Of a stretch of 64,000 nt of DNA, positions 35,939-45,523 are shown in pieces. Position 1 is the stretch's first letter. Every line of letters begins with the position of its first letter. The notes beneath the pieces were generated by a model. It was not told where the DNA came from. It saw nothing but the letters and a program-made list of their open reading frames with translations, and ran no database searches. The position numbers and the translations under genes are program-made. Source of the DNA: Herbaspirillum sp. ST 5-3 (GTDB lineage Bacteria > Pseudomonadota > Gammaproteobacteria > Burkholderiales > Burkholderiaceae_D); NCBI RefSeq assembly GCF_004804275.1, contig NZ_STGI01000019.1:39358-103357 (forward strand), in the 5' to 3' direction.

Positions 35939-36115
35939 TCAGGGATCGATCACCTCTGCGCAGGCATCGGTGGGCAGGGCGGCGGCGTGGCCGACGACCG
36001 GAACAATCTTGATGACTGCACTGGTGACGCGGCAGGGGGCTGCCAGCACCCCGCAGCCGGAAAGAGTTGCCGCCGTAAGCAGTGCAAGCAGCGCGGCGAG
36101 TGCGGATTTGGTCAT
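35939..36115 (-). CDS. DUF6726-like mini-lipoprotein, 58 aa
   Basis: Signal and lipobox (MTKSALAALLALLTAATLSGC) followed by a short conserved peptide, APCRVTSAVIKIVPVVGHAA then PTDACAEVID. It matches the small family annotated as DUF6726 in Burkholderiales. Its role is unknown. The start is chosen to fit the signal peptide; no strong ribosome site is visible. It precedes the 70-aa lipoprotein gene by ~50 bases on the same strand, so the two may form one transcript. Confidence 0.78.
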   Translation of the reverse strand: MTKSALAALLALLTAATLSGCGVLAAPCRVTSAVIKIVPVVGHAAALPTDACAEVIDP

Positions 36116-36353
36116 GATGCGGAGGAGAGCAAAAGCCACGATGTTACTTGGCGGAACGCACGCTGCGGGCAAATCGGATCTTTGCTTACAAATATGTCTG
36201 CCGCGTGTCGCTACGCCGAGACAGTGTCAACGCAAAACGCTACGCTCAACTCACAAGTCAACAATCAGCGCAATTCAAGGATGCAATAACGGAACTGTTT
36301 GCAACTTTTCGCACCTAATGATTCCCCCAGGAATCGTTGAAGAAAAGGAACAC

Positions 36354-36746
36354 ATGGAACAGTCCGCCGAAGGCAAGGACATCACGCCGGATGACCTGCT
36401 TGCACTTGTCGACAAGGCAACACGCGCGATCGAGCATCTGCAAAACGAAAACACGCGACTGCTGCGGCAGGTGAGCGAGTACAAGTTGGCAAGCGATGTG
36501 GCGGCCTTTGAACTGGCCGAAAAACGCAAGCGCATCGAAGCGCTGGAGCAGGCGGAAACCGTGATGCAGAAGGATGCGCGATGGTATCGGTGGTTTCGCG
36601 CCAAATACAGTGATTCGACCTTCTTCTCCTTCATCGAGAGAGAATTCCTGCAATCGCTGCATGCGGACGGCGAAAAGGAAACGGCTAGCCAGGCCGATTC
36701 CTTAGCTCAGAACAGCGACGGGCAGCAGCGACAACACGCCGCTTAG
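36354..36746 (+). CDS. Coiled-coil hypothetical protein, 130 aa
   Basis: Residues ~12-75 are a long amphipathic coiled coil (LLALVDKATRAIEHLQNENT, then VAAFELAEKRKRIEALEQAE). A short basic/aromatic segment (WYRWFRAKYSDSTFFSFIERE) and a polar Gln-rich tail follow. No signal or membrane segment. I do not recognise a family. AAAAGGAA lies four bases before this ATG, so the start is firm and the long upstream extension is rejected. Its last 45 bases overlap convergently with the end of treY. It may be a structural or adaptor protein. Confidence 0.72.
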   Translation: MEQSAEGKDITPDDLLALVDKATRAIEHLQNENTRLLRQVSEYKLASDVAAFELAEKRKRIEALEQAETVMQKDARWYRWFRAKYSDSTFFSFIEREFLQSLHADGEKETASQADSLAQNSDGQQRQHAA

Positions 36747-39479
36747 CAACACACGGCCCGCGTCGATTGCCAAGCGCCTGCCGGTAAACAGATCGGTTCG
36801 CGCTGTGCTCGCCGCATCGGGAAGCAGCACTGCCGTGTCCTCCCATCCCGAAGGAAGAAGTGCGGGCGTGTATTCATCGGCACGAAGTGCGCAGGGAAGA
36901 TGCGCGGCAATCACGATCACCGAATGCTCTTCGTGACGGCGCAGGAATGCGATCGCGTGCGGCGCCAGCGGCCCGCTGATATCGAGGGGCAGATATTCCC
37001 CGCGCGAGAACAACTCGGGATGTTGCGCACGCAGCGTCAAACCGTGATGGATGATCTGCTGCTTCAAGCGGCCGCTTTTCCAGCCCTCCAGATCGGTCAC
37101 GAGAGGCGGCGGCGTCTGCAAGGCTTGCATTCTCAGCGCGTAATCGACCGGACTGCGGTTGTCGGGATCGACCAGGCTGAAATCCCACAGGTCCGCGCCC
37201 TGGTACAGATCCGGCACGCCGGGTGAGGTCATGCGCAACACACACTGCACGAGACTCTTGAGCACACCGGCGGGAACGAGCCTGTCCACCCACGCCAGGA
37301 ACGCCGGCAGGAATCCGTTTTGCGGTCCGGGGGTCAGGATCGCGTACAGGAATGCTCTGCAGGCGGCTTCGTATTCTTCATTCGGCAAGACCCAGTCGCT
37401 CACCTGTTTCGCTTCACGCAATGCCTTGGTCTGCCAGCGCTCGATGCGATCGGCGAAGCGCCGGATGCCTTCCGTGTCGCCGGCATCGAGTCCGATCGGC
37501 CAGGCGCCGGCCAGCATCTGGTAGAGCATCAATTCATCGGCCGGCTGCGGCGCCGCGCCCTCGCCGGTCGAGCGCAGCGGCGCATTCAATTGCATCCATT
37601 CGCGCACCGCATCGGTCCACGCCTCGGGCATTTCGCTCAATGCCGCGAGGCGGGCGCGCACATCTTCGCCACGTTTGTGATCGTGGGTCGCGGTGGCGAG
37701 CATCGAATGCGGAAAGCACAGCGCGCGCACGCTGTTGGCTTCATGAAATTCCTGCGTCGGAATGGAAAACCGGCCCGGATCGGCGCCTACCTCATTGCGC
37801 GAGAGCAGCCTGCCATAGCGGTAGAAGGCAGTGTCCTCGACCGACTTCGCCGCGAGCGGCGGCGTCAGTTGCTGGAAGCGGGTGATGGCGGTCTGATGCA
37901 AGCGGCGCACCCTGGTGTTGCCGTAATCGCGCGGCGCGTCGCCGCCCAGCCAGCGGGCAACTGTATCGAGCAAGGGAACTTCGGTGCGTTCCACCGTTTG
38001 CCTTGCCTGCTCCAGCGCGCGATCGATGACGCGCTGGTCGAGTTCGTCGCGGCCGTTGGCGTCGGCATAGGTGCGGTACACCGGGAAATGCACCAGCAAT
38101 TCCGCAAACACGCGCCGGATCGCCGCGAGCGAGAAATCGCGGGTGCGCAGGTCGGTGCGCGCCACCGCATGCAGCGCACGCGCGGCCGACTCGAATTCGC
38201 CGGCGAGATTGTTCGCCAGCAGCTGGCGTCGCGCCTGGCGCACTTCGTCCGCGAACACATGTTCCTGTCCGGTCGTCTCGCGCCATAGCGCGGTCAGCGG
38301 CGCTTCGCCTGAAGCAGCATGCATCAGCGCGCCGACGCGGTCCATGAAGTCGTAGCCGCTGGTGCCGTCGATGCGCCAGTCGGCGCGCAACTGCTCGTCC
38401 GGCGCGAGGATTTTTTCCACGATGAGATAGGCGGGCGCGGGCGGCAGTTCGTGCGGGCGCTGCGCGGTGAGCGCTTCCAGCCGGTGGCGCAGCTTGCGGC
38501 AGTAGGCGCCCGGATCGGCCAGGCCGTCCACATGGTCGATGCGCAAGCCGTCGATCATTCCCTCCGTGTAGAGGCGGAAGATGAGCGCGTGCGTGGCCTC
38601 GAACACGTCGTCCTGCTCGACCCGCACGCCGGCCAGGTCGGTGACTTCGAAGAAGCGCCGCCAGTTGATGCCGTCGGCCGCGCAGCGCCACCATGCGAGC
38701 CGGTAATGCTGACGCTCAAGCAGCCCGTGCAGGGCGTCGAAACCTTGTGGTGTCTCCACCGAAAAGGCGGCGAGCGCCGCATGGATGGCTGTCGCGCCCT
38801 CGCTGCTGCGGTATAGCGTGCGCAGCAGGGCGTGGCCGGTGTCGGCATGTTGCTGGGTGATGCCGCCTTGCGCATCCGCGCCTTCTTCAAACGCCTTGAT
38901 GGCGGCATCGAGCTGCGGCGAGCCGGCGGCGCGCAGCACCTGCGCATAATCGGCCGGCGCAAGCGGAAAACGGTGGTCGAAATAGCTGACGAAGAACTTG
39001 CCGCGCGTCTCGTCGAACCGCAGCCGGATGTCGCCGGAGGCGAGCACATCGCCATAGGGCTGGCCGAGGAAGGGCGCGAGAAGCTTGCCCTGCAGGGTTT
39101 CATCCGCAGGGTGCCAGTCGATGTCGAACCAGTGCGCGTAGGGGCTTGCCTCGCCCCATTCCAGCACATGCTGCCACCACGGGTTCTCCGGGCCGACGCC
39201 CATGTGGTTGGGCACGATGTCGAGGATCAGTCCCATGCCGGCCGCACGCAGGCGCCCGACGAAGCGGCGCAGGCCTTCTTCGCCGCCGAGTTCGGGATTG
39301 ATGTGCGTGGGGTCGACAATGTCATAGCCGTGCGTCGAGCCGCTGCGCGCGGTCAGGATCGGCGAGGCGTACACATGGCTGATGCCGAGCGCCTGGTAGT
39401 ACGGCACGGTGCCGGCCGCATCGCCGAAGCTGAAGTCCTTGTGCAATTGCAGGCGGACGGTGGCGCGTGGGATGGACAT
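36702..39479 (-). CDS. treY: Malto-oligosyltrehalose synthase, 925 aa
   Basis: GH13_26 enzyme converting the reducing end of a maltodextrin to an alpha,alpha-1,1 (trehalosyl) linkage. Full-length. The N-terminus ATVRLQLHKDFSFGDAAGTVPYYQALGISHVYASPILTAR is typical. Catalytic region II has nucleophile Asp315 (GLRIDHVDG), the acid/base is Glu355 (YLIVEKILAPDE), and the stabilising Asp lies in ATHDHKRGEDVRAR. It works with TreZ, which releases trehalose. It is the last gene of the leftward operon; its ATG overlaps the malQ stop by one base (TGATG). Confidence 0.96.
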   Translation of the reverse strand: MSIPRATVRLQLHKDFSFGDAAGTVPYYQALGISHVYASPILTARSGSTHGYDIVDPTHINPELGGEEGLRRFVGRLRAAGMGLILDIVPNHMGVGPENPWWQHVLEWGEASPYAHWFDIDWHPADETLQGKLLAPFLGQPYGDVLASGDIRLRFDETRGKFFVSYFDHRFPLAPADYAQVLRAAGSPQLDAAIKAFEEGADAQGGITQQHADTGHALLRTLYRSSEGATAIHAALAAFSVETPQGFDALHGLLERQHYRLAWWRCAADGINWRRFFEVTDLAGVRVEQDDVFEATHALIFRLYTEGMIDGLRIDHVDGLADPGAYCRKLRHRLEALTAQRPHELPPAPAYLIVEKILAPDEQLRADWRIDGTSGYDFMDRVGALMHAASGEAPLTALWRETTGQEHVFADEVRQARRQLLANNLAGEFESAARALHAVARTDLRTRDFSLAAIRRVFAELLVHFPVYRTYADANGRDELDQRVIDRALEQARQTVERTEVPLLDTVARWLGGDAPRDYGNTRVRRLHQTAITRFQQLTPPLAAKSVEDTAFYRYGRLLSRNEVGADPGRFSIPTQEFHEANSVRALCFPHSMLATATHDHKRGEDVRARLAALSEMPEAWTDAVREWMQLNAPLRSTGEGAAPQPADELMLYQMLAGAWPIGLDAGDTEGIRRFADRIERWQTKALREAKQVSDWVLPNEEYEAACRAFLYAILTPGPQNGFLPAFLAWVDRLVPAGVLKSLVQCVLRMTSPGVPDLYQGADLWDFSLVDPDNRSPVDYALRMQALQTPPPLVTDLEGWKSGRLKQQIIHHGLTLRAQHPELFSRGEYLPLDISGPLAPHAIAFLRRHEEHSVIVIAAHLPCALRADEYTPALLPSGWEDTAVLLPDAASTARTDLFTGRRLAIDAGRVLLSGVLSLLPVAVLS

Positions 39480-41590
39480 CAGGATTTATTCCCGCGAGAG
39501 CGGCCGCGATTCATGATGGCGAGGCGATGGGCGACCGATGGCGCATCGAGCAGCGATGCCGCCGGACCCGGCAGGCGACGGCGCCAGTTCGGATGGGTAT
39601 CGATGGTGCCGGGGATGTTCGGCTGTTCATGCAGCCCGAGCGCATCCTCGATAGGCAGCATGGCAAGCGGCGCGACGGTAGCGGAAAGAAAGCCGACCAC
39701 CGCATCGAGCGGCGCGGCATCGGCATGGCTTTCCGGCGCGTTGCCGTTGGCGCATCCCGCATCCTTCATCGACTGCCACAGCGCAACGCGCTCGTGGTCG
39801 CGATGCCGCCGCGCGTCCGCTTCCGACTTGCCCGGCTCAAGCAGATCGAGCTGGCCGGCCCAGTCGATATCGCGCCCCTGCCACCATCCGGCCACCGTCG
39901 GCAGGTCGTGCGTGGTGGTGGTGGCGATCGCCTCGCTGGACCATTCGCCGGGACCGAGGAAACGGCCGTCGTGTTGCTGGAACAGCAGCACGCGGATGCC
40001 GAGCAGGCCGTGCTGCGCCAGGATTTTTTGAAAGCCCGGCGGGATCGTGCCGAGATCCTCGCCGATGACGATGGCGCGGTGCCGCCATGACTCCAGCGCG
40101 ACCAAATGCAGCAGGTCGTACATCGGGTATTTCAGATACGCGCCCTGCGTCGGCGAAGCGCCCTGCGGCACCAGCCACAGGCGGCTCAGGCCGAGCACAT
40201 GGTCGATGCGCACGCCGCCCGCATAGGCGAAGGCCGCGCGCAGCATCTCGATGTAGGCGCCAAATCCTCTTGCCTTCATCGCCTGCGGCGAGAACGCGCC
40301 GAGGCCCCAGCTCTGCCCGCGCGTGTTGAGCACATCCGGCGGCGCGCCCACCGACAGGCCGTTGATGATTTCCGCCTGCCGGCTCCATGCCTGGCTGCCG
40401 CCATTGTCGGCGCCGACCGCAAGGTCGGTGATCAGGCCGATCGGCATGCCGGCCTCGCGCGCGCTGCTCTGTGCGCCGGCGAGGCCGCGCGCGGCCTGCC
40501 ATTGCAGGAATTCATGGAAGGCGACTTCCTGCGCATGCTCGTGCGCGAATGTCTCCACCTCCGTGCCGCGCGGATTGCGCAAGCCGTTCGCCCAGCCGCG
40601 CCAGTCGCCGCTCTCGCCTTTCGCCAGATGCCATGCATGCAAGGCTTCGAAGCGCGCATGGTCCTGCAAGGCGGTTCCGCTGCGCGCGCGGAAGGCGGCG
40701 AATTCGCTCTGGTCGCCGGCCGCGCTGAACTGTTCGTACAGGCGGCGCAAGACCAGCAGGCGCAGCAGGGCCGACGCCGGCCAGTTGATCAGCGGCTCAT
40801 GCTCCAGGCGCGTCATGTTACTGGCGGCGGCCTCGCCGAGTGTCGTCAATGCCGTCGCCAGCGCATCGGGCCCGAGCACGTTGGCGGGGTCGATATGCAG
40901 CACGTTGAGCAGCAGGCGGCTGGAGGGGCTGTACGGGCTGAAGCGGGTCACGTCCGCGCTGAACATGGCGTGCACCGGACTGATCGCCAGTGCGGCCGCG
41001 CCGTGACTTGCGGCAGAACGCGCCAGTTGCGACAAGCCGGTGAAATCGCCGATGCCGCCGTCGCCGCGCCGTCGCAAGGAATACAACTGCACACCGAGTC
41101 CCCACACGCGCGGGTCGGCCTGCCGGCCCTGCAAGGCGTCGGCCACGCCGAAGCAGCGCGGCGGCGCAACCGCCAGCGTCGTTTCGCGCTCGCCCACCAG
41201 CAGGCGGTGATAGCCGTAACGGTCGATGGGCGGCAATTCCGCCTGCGCACCCGTCTCGTCGGGAAAGCGGCCGTCGATGTGTTCGCCGCTCTCCAGTTCG
41301 ATGCGGTAGCTCTTTCCGGTGAGCTGCTGCGCGCCGGGCAGGTGCAAGGCGCTTCCGGCCACGCCGGTGACCAGCGGCGGCAACACATCCTCGCCCTGAA
41401 TCGACGCCAGCCGCTGGTGGCTGTCGCGGCATTGCTCCGGTGTGGCGCAAGGCAGGTCGAGCGCGTCGAGGATCGCGCGCAAGGACTCCGGCGCGACCTG
41501 CATCGGCTCGCCCTTGGCGCTGGTCCATTCGCGGGCCAGTCCTGCCGCCCTTGCGAGGTTGAAAACATCCATGTCGCTTATGTTGTTCAT
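39479..41590 (-). CDS. malQ: 4-alpha-glucanotransferase (amylomaltase), 703 aa
   Basis: GH77 disproportionating enzyme that transfers maltodextrin segments between glucans. Catalytic residues are Asp463 (GGVRIDHVLGLSRLW), Glu511 (IVIGEDLGTIPPG) and Asp562 (TTHDLPTVAGWW). The first ~140 residues are the MalQ N-terminal beta domain seen in long proteobacterial forms, so the length is normal. It can lengthen short maltodextrins so TreY and GlgB can use them. Its start overlaps treZ by four bases (ATGA) and its stop overlaps treY by one, so translation is probably coupled. Confidence 0.96.
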   Translation of the reverse strand: MNNISDMDVFNLARAAGLAREWTSAKGEPMQVAPESLRAILDALDLPCATPEQCRDSHQRLASIQGEDVLPPLVTGVAGSALHLPGAQQLTGKSYRIELESGEHIDGRFPDETGAQAELPPIDRYGYHRLLVGERETTLAVAPPRCFGVADALQGRQADPRVWGLGVQLYSLRRRGDGGIGDFTGLSQLARSAASHGAAALAISPVHAMFSADVTRFSPYSPSSRLLLNVLHIDPANVLGPDALATALTTLGEAAASNMTRLEHEPLINWPASALLRLLVLRRLYEQFSAAGDQSEFAAFRARSGTALQDHARFEALHAWHLAKGESGDWRGWANGLRNPRGTEVETFAHEHAQEVAFHEFLQWQAARGLAGAQSSAREAGMPIGLITDLAVGADNGGSQAWSRQAEIINGLSVGAPPDVLNTRGQSWGLGAFSPQAMKARGFGAYIEMLRAAFAYAGGVRIDHVLGLSRLWLVPQGASPTQGAYLKYPMYDLLHLVALESWRHRAIVIGEDLGTIPPGFQKILAQHGLLGIRVLLFQQHDGRFLGPGEWSSEAIATTTTHDLPTVAGWWQGRDIDWAGQLDLLEPGKSEADARRHRDHERVALWQSMKDAGCANGNAPESHADAAPLDAVVGFLSATVAPLAMLPIEDALGLHEQPNIPGTIDTHPNWRRRLPGPAASLLDAPSVAHRLAIMNRGRSRGNKS

Positions 41591-43389
41591 GTCGCAGGCT
41601 CCAGCACGGTGATGAAGGCATGACCCGGCAGTTCGCCGCGCAGCAGCGCATCCGGCACGCCTTCGGTTTCAAACAGAATCCGGCCGCCCCGGCCATCGGC
41701 CAGGGAGTCGAGCGCGACCGGAACCGGCGCCTCGTGAAGATTGAAGGCAATCATCAGCACCGTTCCATCCCCCATGCGCCAGCGCGCCTTGATGGCGGCC
41801 TTGCCAAGGAGGTCGGCGCCAAGCGCGCGAGCATCCTGCAGGCGCGGCACGATGTGTTCGCTGCGAATGGCCAGCAGTGCCTTGACCCATGCGCGCCAGG
41901 CTTGCGCCGTGGCGCCCTCGGTGCGCGGAATGGAATCGAGAAAAGTCTGCTCGGCGTTCGGATCGGGAATGCGCTCGCGCGTCGCGGCGTCGGAGAAATG
42001 CGCAAAGCGCGCGAACTCCTGCCGGCGTCCCTTGCGCACGGCATCGGCCAGTTGCGGCGTCAGGTGGCTGGTGAAATACAGGAAGGGCTGGCTTGCGCCG
42101 ATTTCCTCACCCATGAACAGCAGGGGAATCTGCGGCGACAGCAGCAGCAGGGCGCTCGCCGCGCGCAAGGCGTCGGGATCGGCCAGCATGTTCAGCCGCT
42201 CGCCGAACGCGCGGTTGCCGACCTGGTCGTGATTCTGCAGGAAGGCCACGAAGGCGGTCGGCGGCAGATGTGCACTCGGCTCGCCGCGCGCTGCGCCGCC
42301 GCGGAAGGGCGAGGGCTCGCCCTGAAAGATGAAACCTTCCACCAGGCCGCGCGCCAGTTTCTCATCCGCCTGCGTGACGTAGTCCGCGTAATAGCCTTCG
42401 CGCTCGCCGGTCAACAGCACATGCAGCGCGTGATGCAGGTCGTCGTTCCATTGCGCGTCGAACAGGCGCTGCGGCGTTTGCGACAGCGTTTGCGACAGCA
42501 GTCGCGCGCAGTTGTCGTCGTTTTCCAGAACGAGATGCACATGGCGCGGCGGCGCGATGCCCTCGCGCACGCGTTGCGCCATTTCCGCCAGCCAGTCCTG
42601 TTCGCTGATCGCATGCACCGCGTCGAAGCGCAATCCGTCAAAGTGGAATTCGGTCAGCCAGTACAGTGCGTTCTCGGTGAAGAAGTCGCGCACCTGCGGC
42701 CGGCGGAAATCGATCGCCTGTCCCCACGGCGTGTGGATATCATCGCGGAAGAAGGCGCTGGCATAGCTGCCGAGGTAATTGCCGTCGGGGCCGAAGTGGT
42801 TGTACACCACATCGAGGAACACGCTCATGTTCAAGCCGTGCGCGTCGTCGATGAGGGCCTTGAGTTCCTCGGGCGTGCCGTAGGCTGCGTCGGGCGCATA
42901 GGGCAGCACGCCGTCGTAGCCCCAGTTGCGCGGGCCGGGAAAATCCGCCACCGGCATCAGTTCGATGGCGGTGATGCCCAGTTCGGCCAGAGCCGGCAAC
43001 CGCCGCGCGACGGCGGAAAATCCGCCCAGCGCGCCGACATGCAGTTCATACAGCACGGTCTCGTGCCAAGGCCTCCCGGACCAGTCCGGGTGCTGCCACT
43101 GGTAGGCATCCGGATCGCAGACGATGCTGGCTTCGTGCACGTCCCCGGCCTGCGCGCGCGAGGCGGGATCGGGTACGGCAAGATCGTCGCTCACGCGAAA
43201 ACGGTAGCGCGCGCCGGCGCCGCAATCGGCTTCGCATGCGAACCAGCCGCCTTCGAGCGGCGTCATCGCCAGCGGCGGCCAGCCATCGATCTCGATCGCT
43301 ACCTGCTGCCTGTCCGGCGCCCACAAGCGGAAGCGCGTGCGCTGCGGCGCGATCAGGCGTGCGCCGAATGCATAGTCAAAGCGAGACAT
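41587..43389 (-). CDS. treZ: Malto-oligosyltrehalose trehalohydrolase, 600 aa
   Basis: An N-terminal CBM48/E-set domain (~1-100: YAFGARLIAPQRTRFRLWAPD) is followed by a GH13_10 barrel with nucleophile Asp256 (FDGLRFDAVHAIS), acid/base Glu289 (HLVLENDDN) and Asp388 (FLQNHDQVGNRAFGER). It hydrolyses malto-oligosyltrehalose to free trehalose and a shortened dextrin. The start at 43389 fits the family and overlaps the glgX end by 14 bases; the 36-codon upstream extension is an antisense-style shadow rich in Arg. It is followed immediately by malQ. Confidence 0.96.
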   Translation of the reverse strand: MSRFDYAFGARLIAPQRTRFRLWAPDRQQVAIEIDGWPPLAMTPLEGGWFACEADCGAGARYRFRVSDDLAVPDPASRAQAGDVHEASIVCDPDAYQWQHPDWSGRPWHETVLYELHVGALGGFSAVARRLPALAELGITAIELMPVADFPGPRNWGYDGVLPYAPDAAYGTPEELKALIDDAHGLNMSVFLDVVYNHFGPDGNYLGSYASAFFRDDIHTPWGQAIDFRRPQVRDFFTENALYWLTEFHFDGLRFDAVHAISEQDWLAEMAQRVREGIAPPRHVHLVLENDDNCARLLSQTLSQTPQRLFDAQWNDDLHHALHVLLTGEREGYYADYVTQADEKLARGLVEGFIFQGEPSPFRGGAARGEPSAHLPPTAFVAFLQNHDQVGNRAFGERLNMLADPDALRAASALLLLSPQIPLLFMGEEIGASQPFLYFTSHLTPQLADAVRKGRRQEFARFAHFSDAATRERIPDPNAEQTFLDSIPRTEGATAQAWRAWVKALLAIRSEHIVPRLQDARALGADLLGKAAIKARWRMGDGTVLMIAFNLHEAPVPVALDSLADGRGGRILFETEGVPDALLRGELPGHAFITVLEPAT

Positions 43390-45523
43390 GATCGGCCACC
43401 AGTAGCACCGCGCTGTGCGCGGCGACGACAATCCTGTTCTGCGCCGGCTGCCGATGCGGAAACGCGCCGGCCCGGCCGCTCTCCGTCTCGGCGGCATCGA
43501 TCACCGTGTGCCAGTGCATTACCGGCTGCGGCAGCACGAATTCGCGGTCTTCGGAATAGGCATTCAGCAGCAGCAGCGACGCGGCGACGGTTCCCGATTT
43601 GCCCTCATGGCGCTCGCCCACGATGCGGCGCAGCGCGAGCAGCCGGCCTTCCGGAAAATTCCAGCGATCCGGCGTCATTTCACTCCCCGTCTCGTCAAAC
43701 CAGCCGGTATCGGGCACGCCTTGCAGGGTGCGCGAACTGGCGGTGAGAAAGCGCGTGCTGCGCAAGCTCGGCCGTGCATGCCGGACCGAGATGCAGTGCC
43801 GCACGAATTCGATGAGGGCCTTGCCGGCATCGGTCTTGGCCAGTTCCCAGTCGAACCAGGAGATCTCGTTGTCCTGGCAGTAGGGATTGTTGTTGCCGTT
43901 CTGGGTGCGGCCGAATTCGTCGCCACCGAGAACCATGGGTGTGCCATTGGAAAACATCAGGGTCATCAGCATCGCGCGCTTGATGCGTTCGCGCGTGTCG
44001 CGGATGCCGGGATCATCGGTCGGTCCCTCGACGCCCCAGTTGCTGCTGCGGTTCTCATTGCTGCCGTCGCGGTTGTCCTCGCCGTTGGCGTCGTTGCGCT
44101 TGTGGCTGTAGCTCACCAAATCCTGCAAGGTAAAGCCGTCGTGCGCGGTGACGAAGTTGACCGACGACCAGGCACGACGGCGATGATGATTGAACAGATC
44201 TGCCGAGCCCAGCAAACGCGCCGCGATCGCGCCGCGCATGCCGGGGTCGCCGCGCCAGAAGCTGCGCACGTCGTCGCGGAAGCGGTCGTTCCATTCCGCA
44301 ATGCCGGCCGGATGATTGCCGACCTGATAGCCGCCCGGGCCGATGTCCCACGGCTCGGAAATCAGCTTGAGCTGCGACAGCACCGGATCTTGCAGCAGCG
44401 CATCGAAGAAGCCGGAACCGGGGTCGAAGCCGTAGTGCTCGCGGCCCAGCGTGGCGCCGAGGTCGAAGCGGAAACCGTCGACATGGAATTCCTGCGCCCA
44501 GTAACGCAGGGAATCCATCACGAGCTGGATCACGCGCGGATGCGACAGGTTCAGGGTGTTGCCGCAGCCGGTGTCGTTGACGAGGTGGCGATGGTTGCCG
44601 GCCTGCAGGCGGTAATAGCTGGCATTGTCGAGTCCGCGGAAGGACATGGTGGGTCCCAGCTCGCTTTCTTCGCAGGTATGGTTGTAGACCACATCGAGGA
44701 TCACCTCGATGCCCGCCGCATGCAATTGCCGCACCGCATGCCGAATTTCATCCGGCGAACCATCGGCAAGATAACGCGGTTCGGGCGCGAAGTAGGCCAT
44801 CGTGTTGTATCCCCAATAATTGCTGAGGCCGTTCATGACAAGCCGGCGATCCTGCAGGTAGGCGAAGACGGGCAGCAATTCCAGCGTGGTAATGCCGAGC
44901 TTGGTCAGATAGTCGATCACAAACGGATTGGCGAGCGCAGCAAAGGTTCCGCGTTCGCGCGGCGGGATGCGCTCGGCAAGCATGGTCAGGCCGCGCACAT
45001 GGGTTTCGTAGATGACGGTTTTTTCCCATGGCACACGCGGCGGGCGGTCGCCGTGCCAGTTGTAGGCGGAGTCGACCACCACCGATTTCGGCATGGCCCA
45101 GGCGCTGTCGCGGCGGTCGAAGGACAGGTCGGCTTTGGGCGAATGCAGCCGGTAGCCGAACAGCGCGTCGGTCCAGCGCACATGGCCCTGCAACAGCCGG
45201 GCATAAGGGTCGAGCAGCAGCTTGTTGGGATTGAAGCGGTGGCCGTGCTCGGGCCGGTAGGGTCCATAGGCGCGGAAGCCGTACAGCGCGCCGGCATGCA
45301 CGCCGGGCAGATAGCCATGCCACACTTCGTTGCTGCATTCCGGCAGCGGAATGCGCGCCATCTCGTGACGGCCTTCCGCATCGAACAGGCACAGCTCCAC
45401 CTTGACCGCATGCGCGGAAAAAACAGCAAAATTGGTCCCGAATCCGTCGTAGGTGGCGCCCAGTGGGGTCGGCGATCCGGGCCGGATGGATGGCAAGGGA
45501 AGCTGTACGCTCGCCATGCTCAT
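43376..45523 (-). CDS. glgX: Glycogen debranching isoamylase-type enzyme, 715 aa
   Basis: A CBM48 domain (~15-130) precedes a GH13_11 catalytic domain: [21 protein letters not shown], nucleophile Asp354 ([16 protein letters not shown]), acid/base Glu390 ([10 protein letters not shown]), Asp462 ([16 protein letters not shown]) and the GlgX insertion with [18 protein letters not shown]. It hydrolyses alpha-1,6 branches of limit dextrins, giving maltodextrins to MalQ and TreY. The start is the ATG overlapping the glgB stop (ATGA); a second ATG two codons later is equally possible. Confidence 0.96.
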   Translation of the reverse strand: MSMASVQLPLPSIRPGSPTPLGATYDGFGTNFAVFSAHAVKVELCLFDAEGRHEMARIPLPECSNEVWHGYLPGVHAGALYGFRAYGPYRPEHGHRFNPNKLLLDPYARLLQGHVRWTDALFGYRLHSPKADLSFDRRDSAWAMPKSVVVDSAYNWHGDRPPRVPWEKTVIYETHVRGLTMLAERIPPRERGTFAALANPFVIDYLTKLGITTLELLPVFAYLQDRRLVMNGLSNYWGYNTMAYFAPEPRYLADGSPDEIRHAVRQLHAAGIEVILDVVYNHTCEESELGPTMSFRGLDNASYYRLQAGNHRHLVNDTGCGNTLNLSHPRVIQLVMDSLRYWAQEFHVDGFRFDLGATLGREHYGFDPGSGFFDALLQDPVLSQLKLISEPWDIGPGGYQVGNHPAGIAEWNDRFRDDVRSFWRGDPGMRGAIAARLLGSADLFNHHRRRAWSSVNFVTAHDGFTLQDLVSYSHKRNDANGEDNRDGSNENRSSNWGVEGPTDDPGIRDTRERIKRAMLMTLMFSNGTPMVLGGDEFGRTQNGNNNPYCQDNEISWFDWELAKTDAGKALIEFVRHCISVRHARPSLRSTRFLTASSRTLQGVPDTGWFDETGSEMTPDRWNFPEGRLLALRRIVGERHEGKSGTVAASLLLLNAYSEDREFVLPQPVMHWHTVIDAAETESGRAGAFPHRQPAQNRIVVAAHSAVLLVADHVSL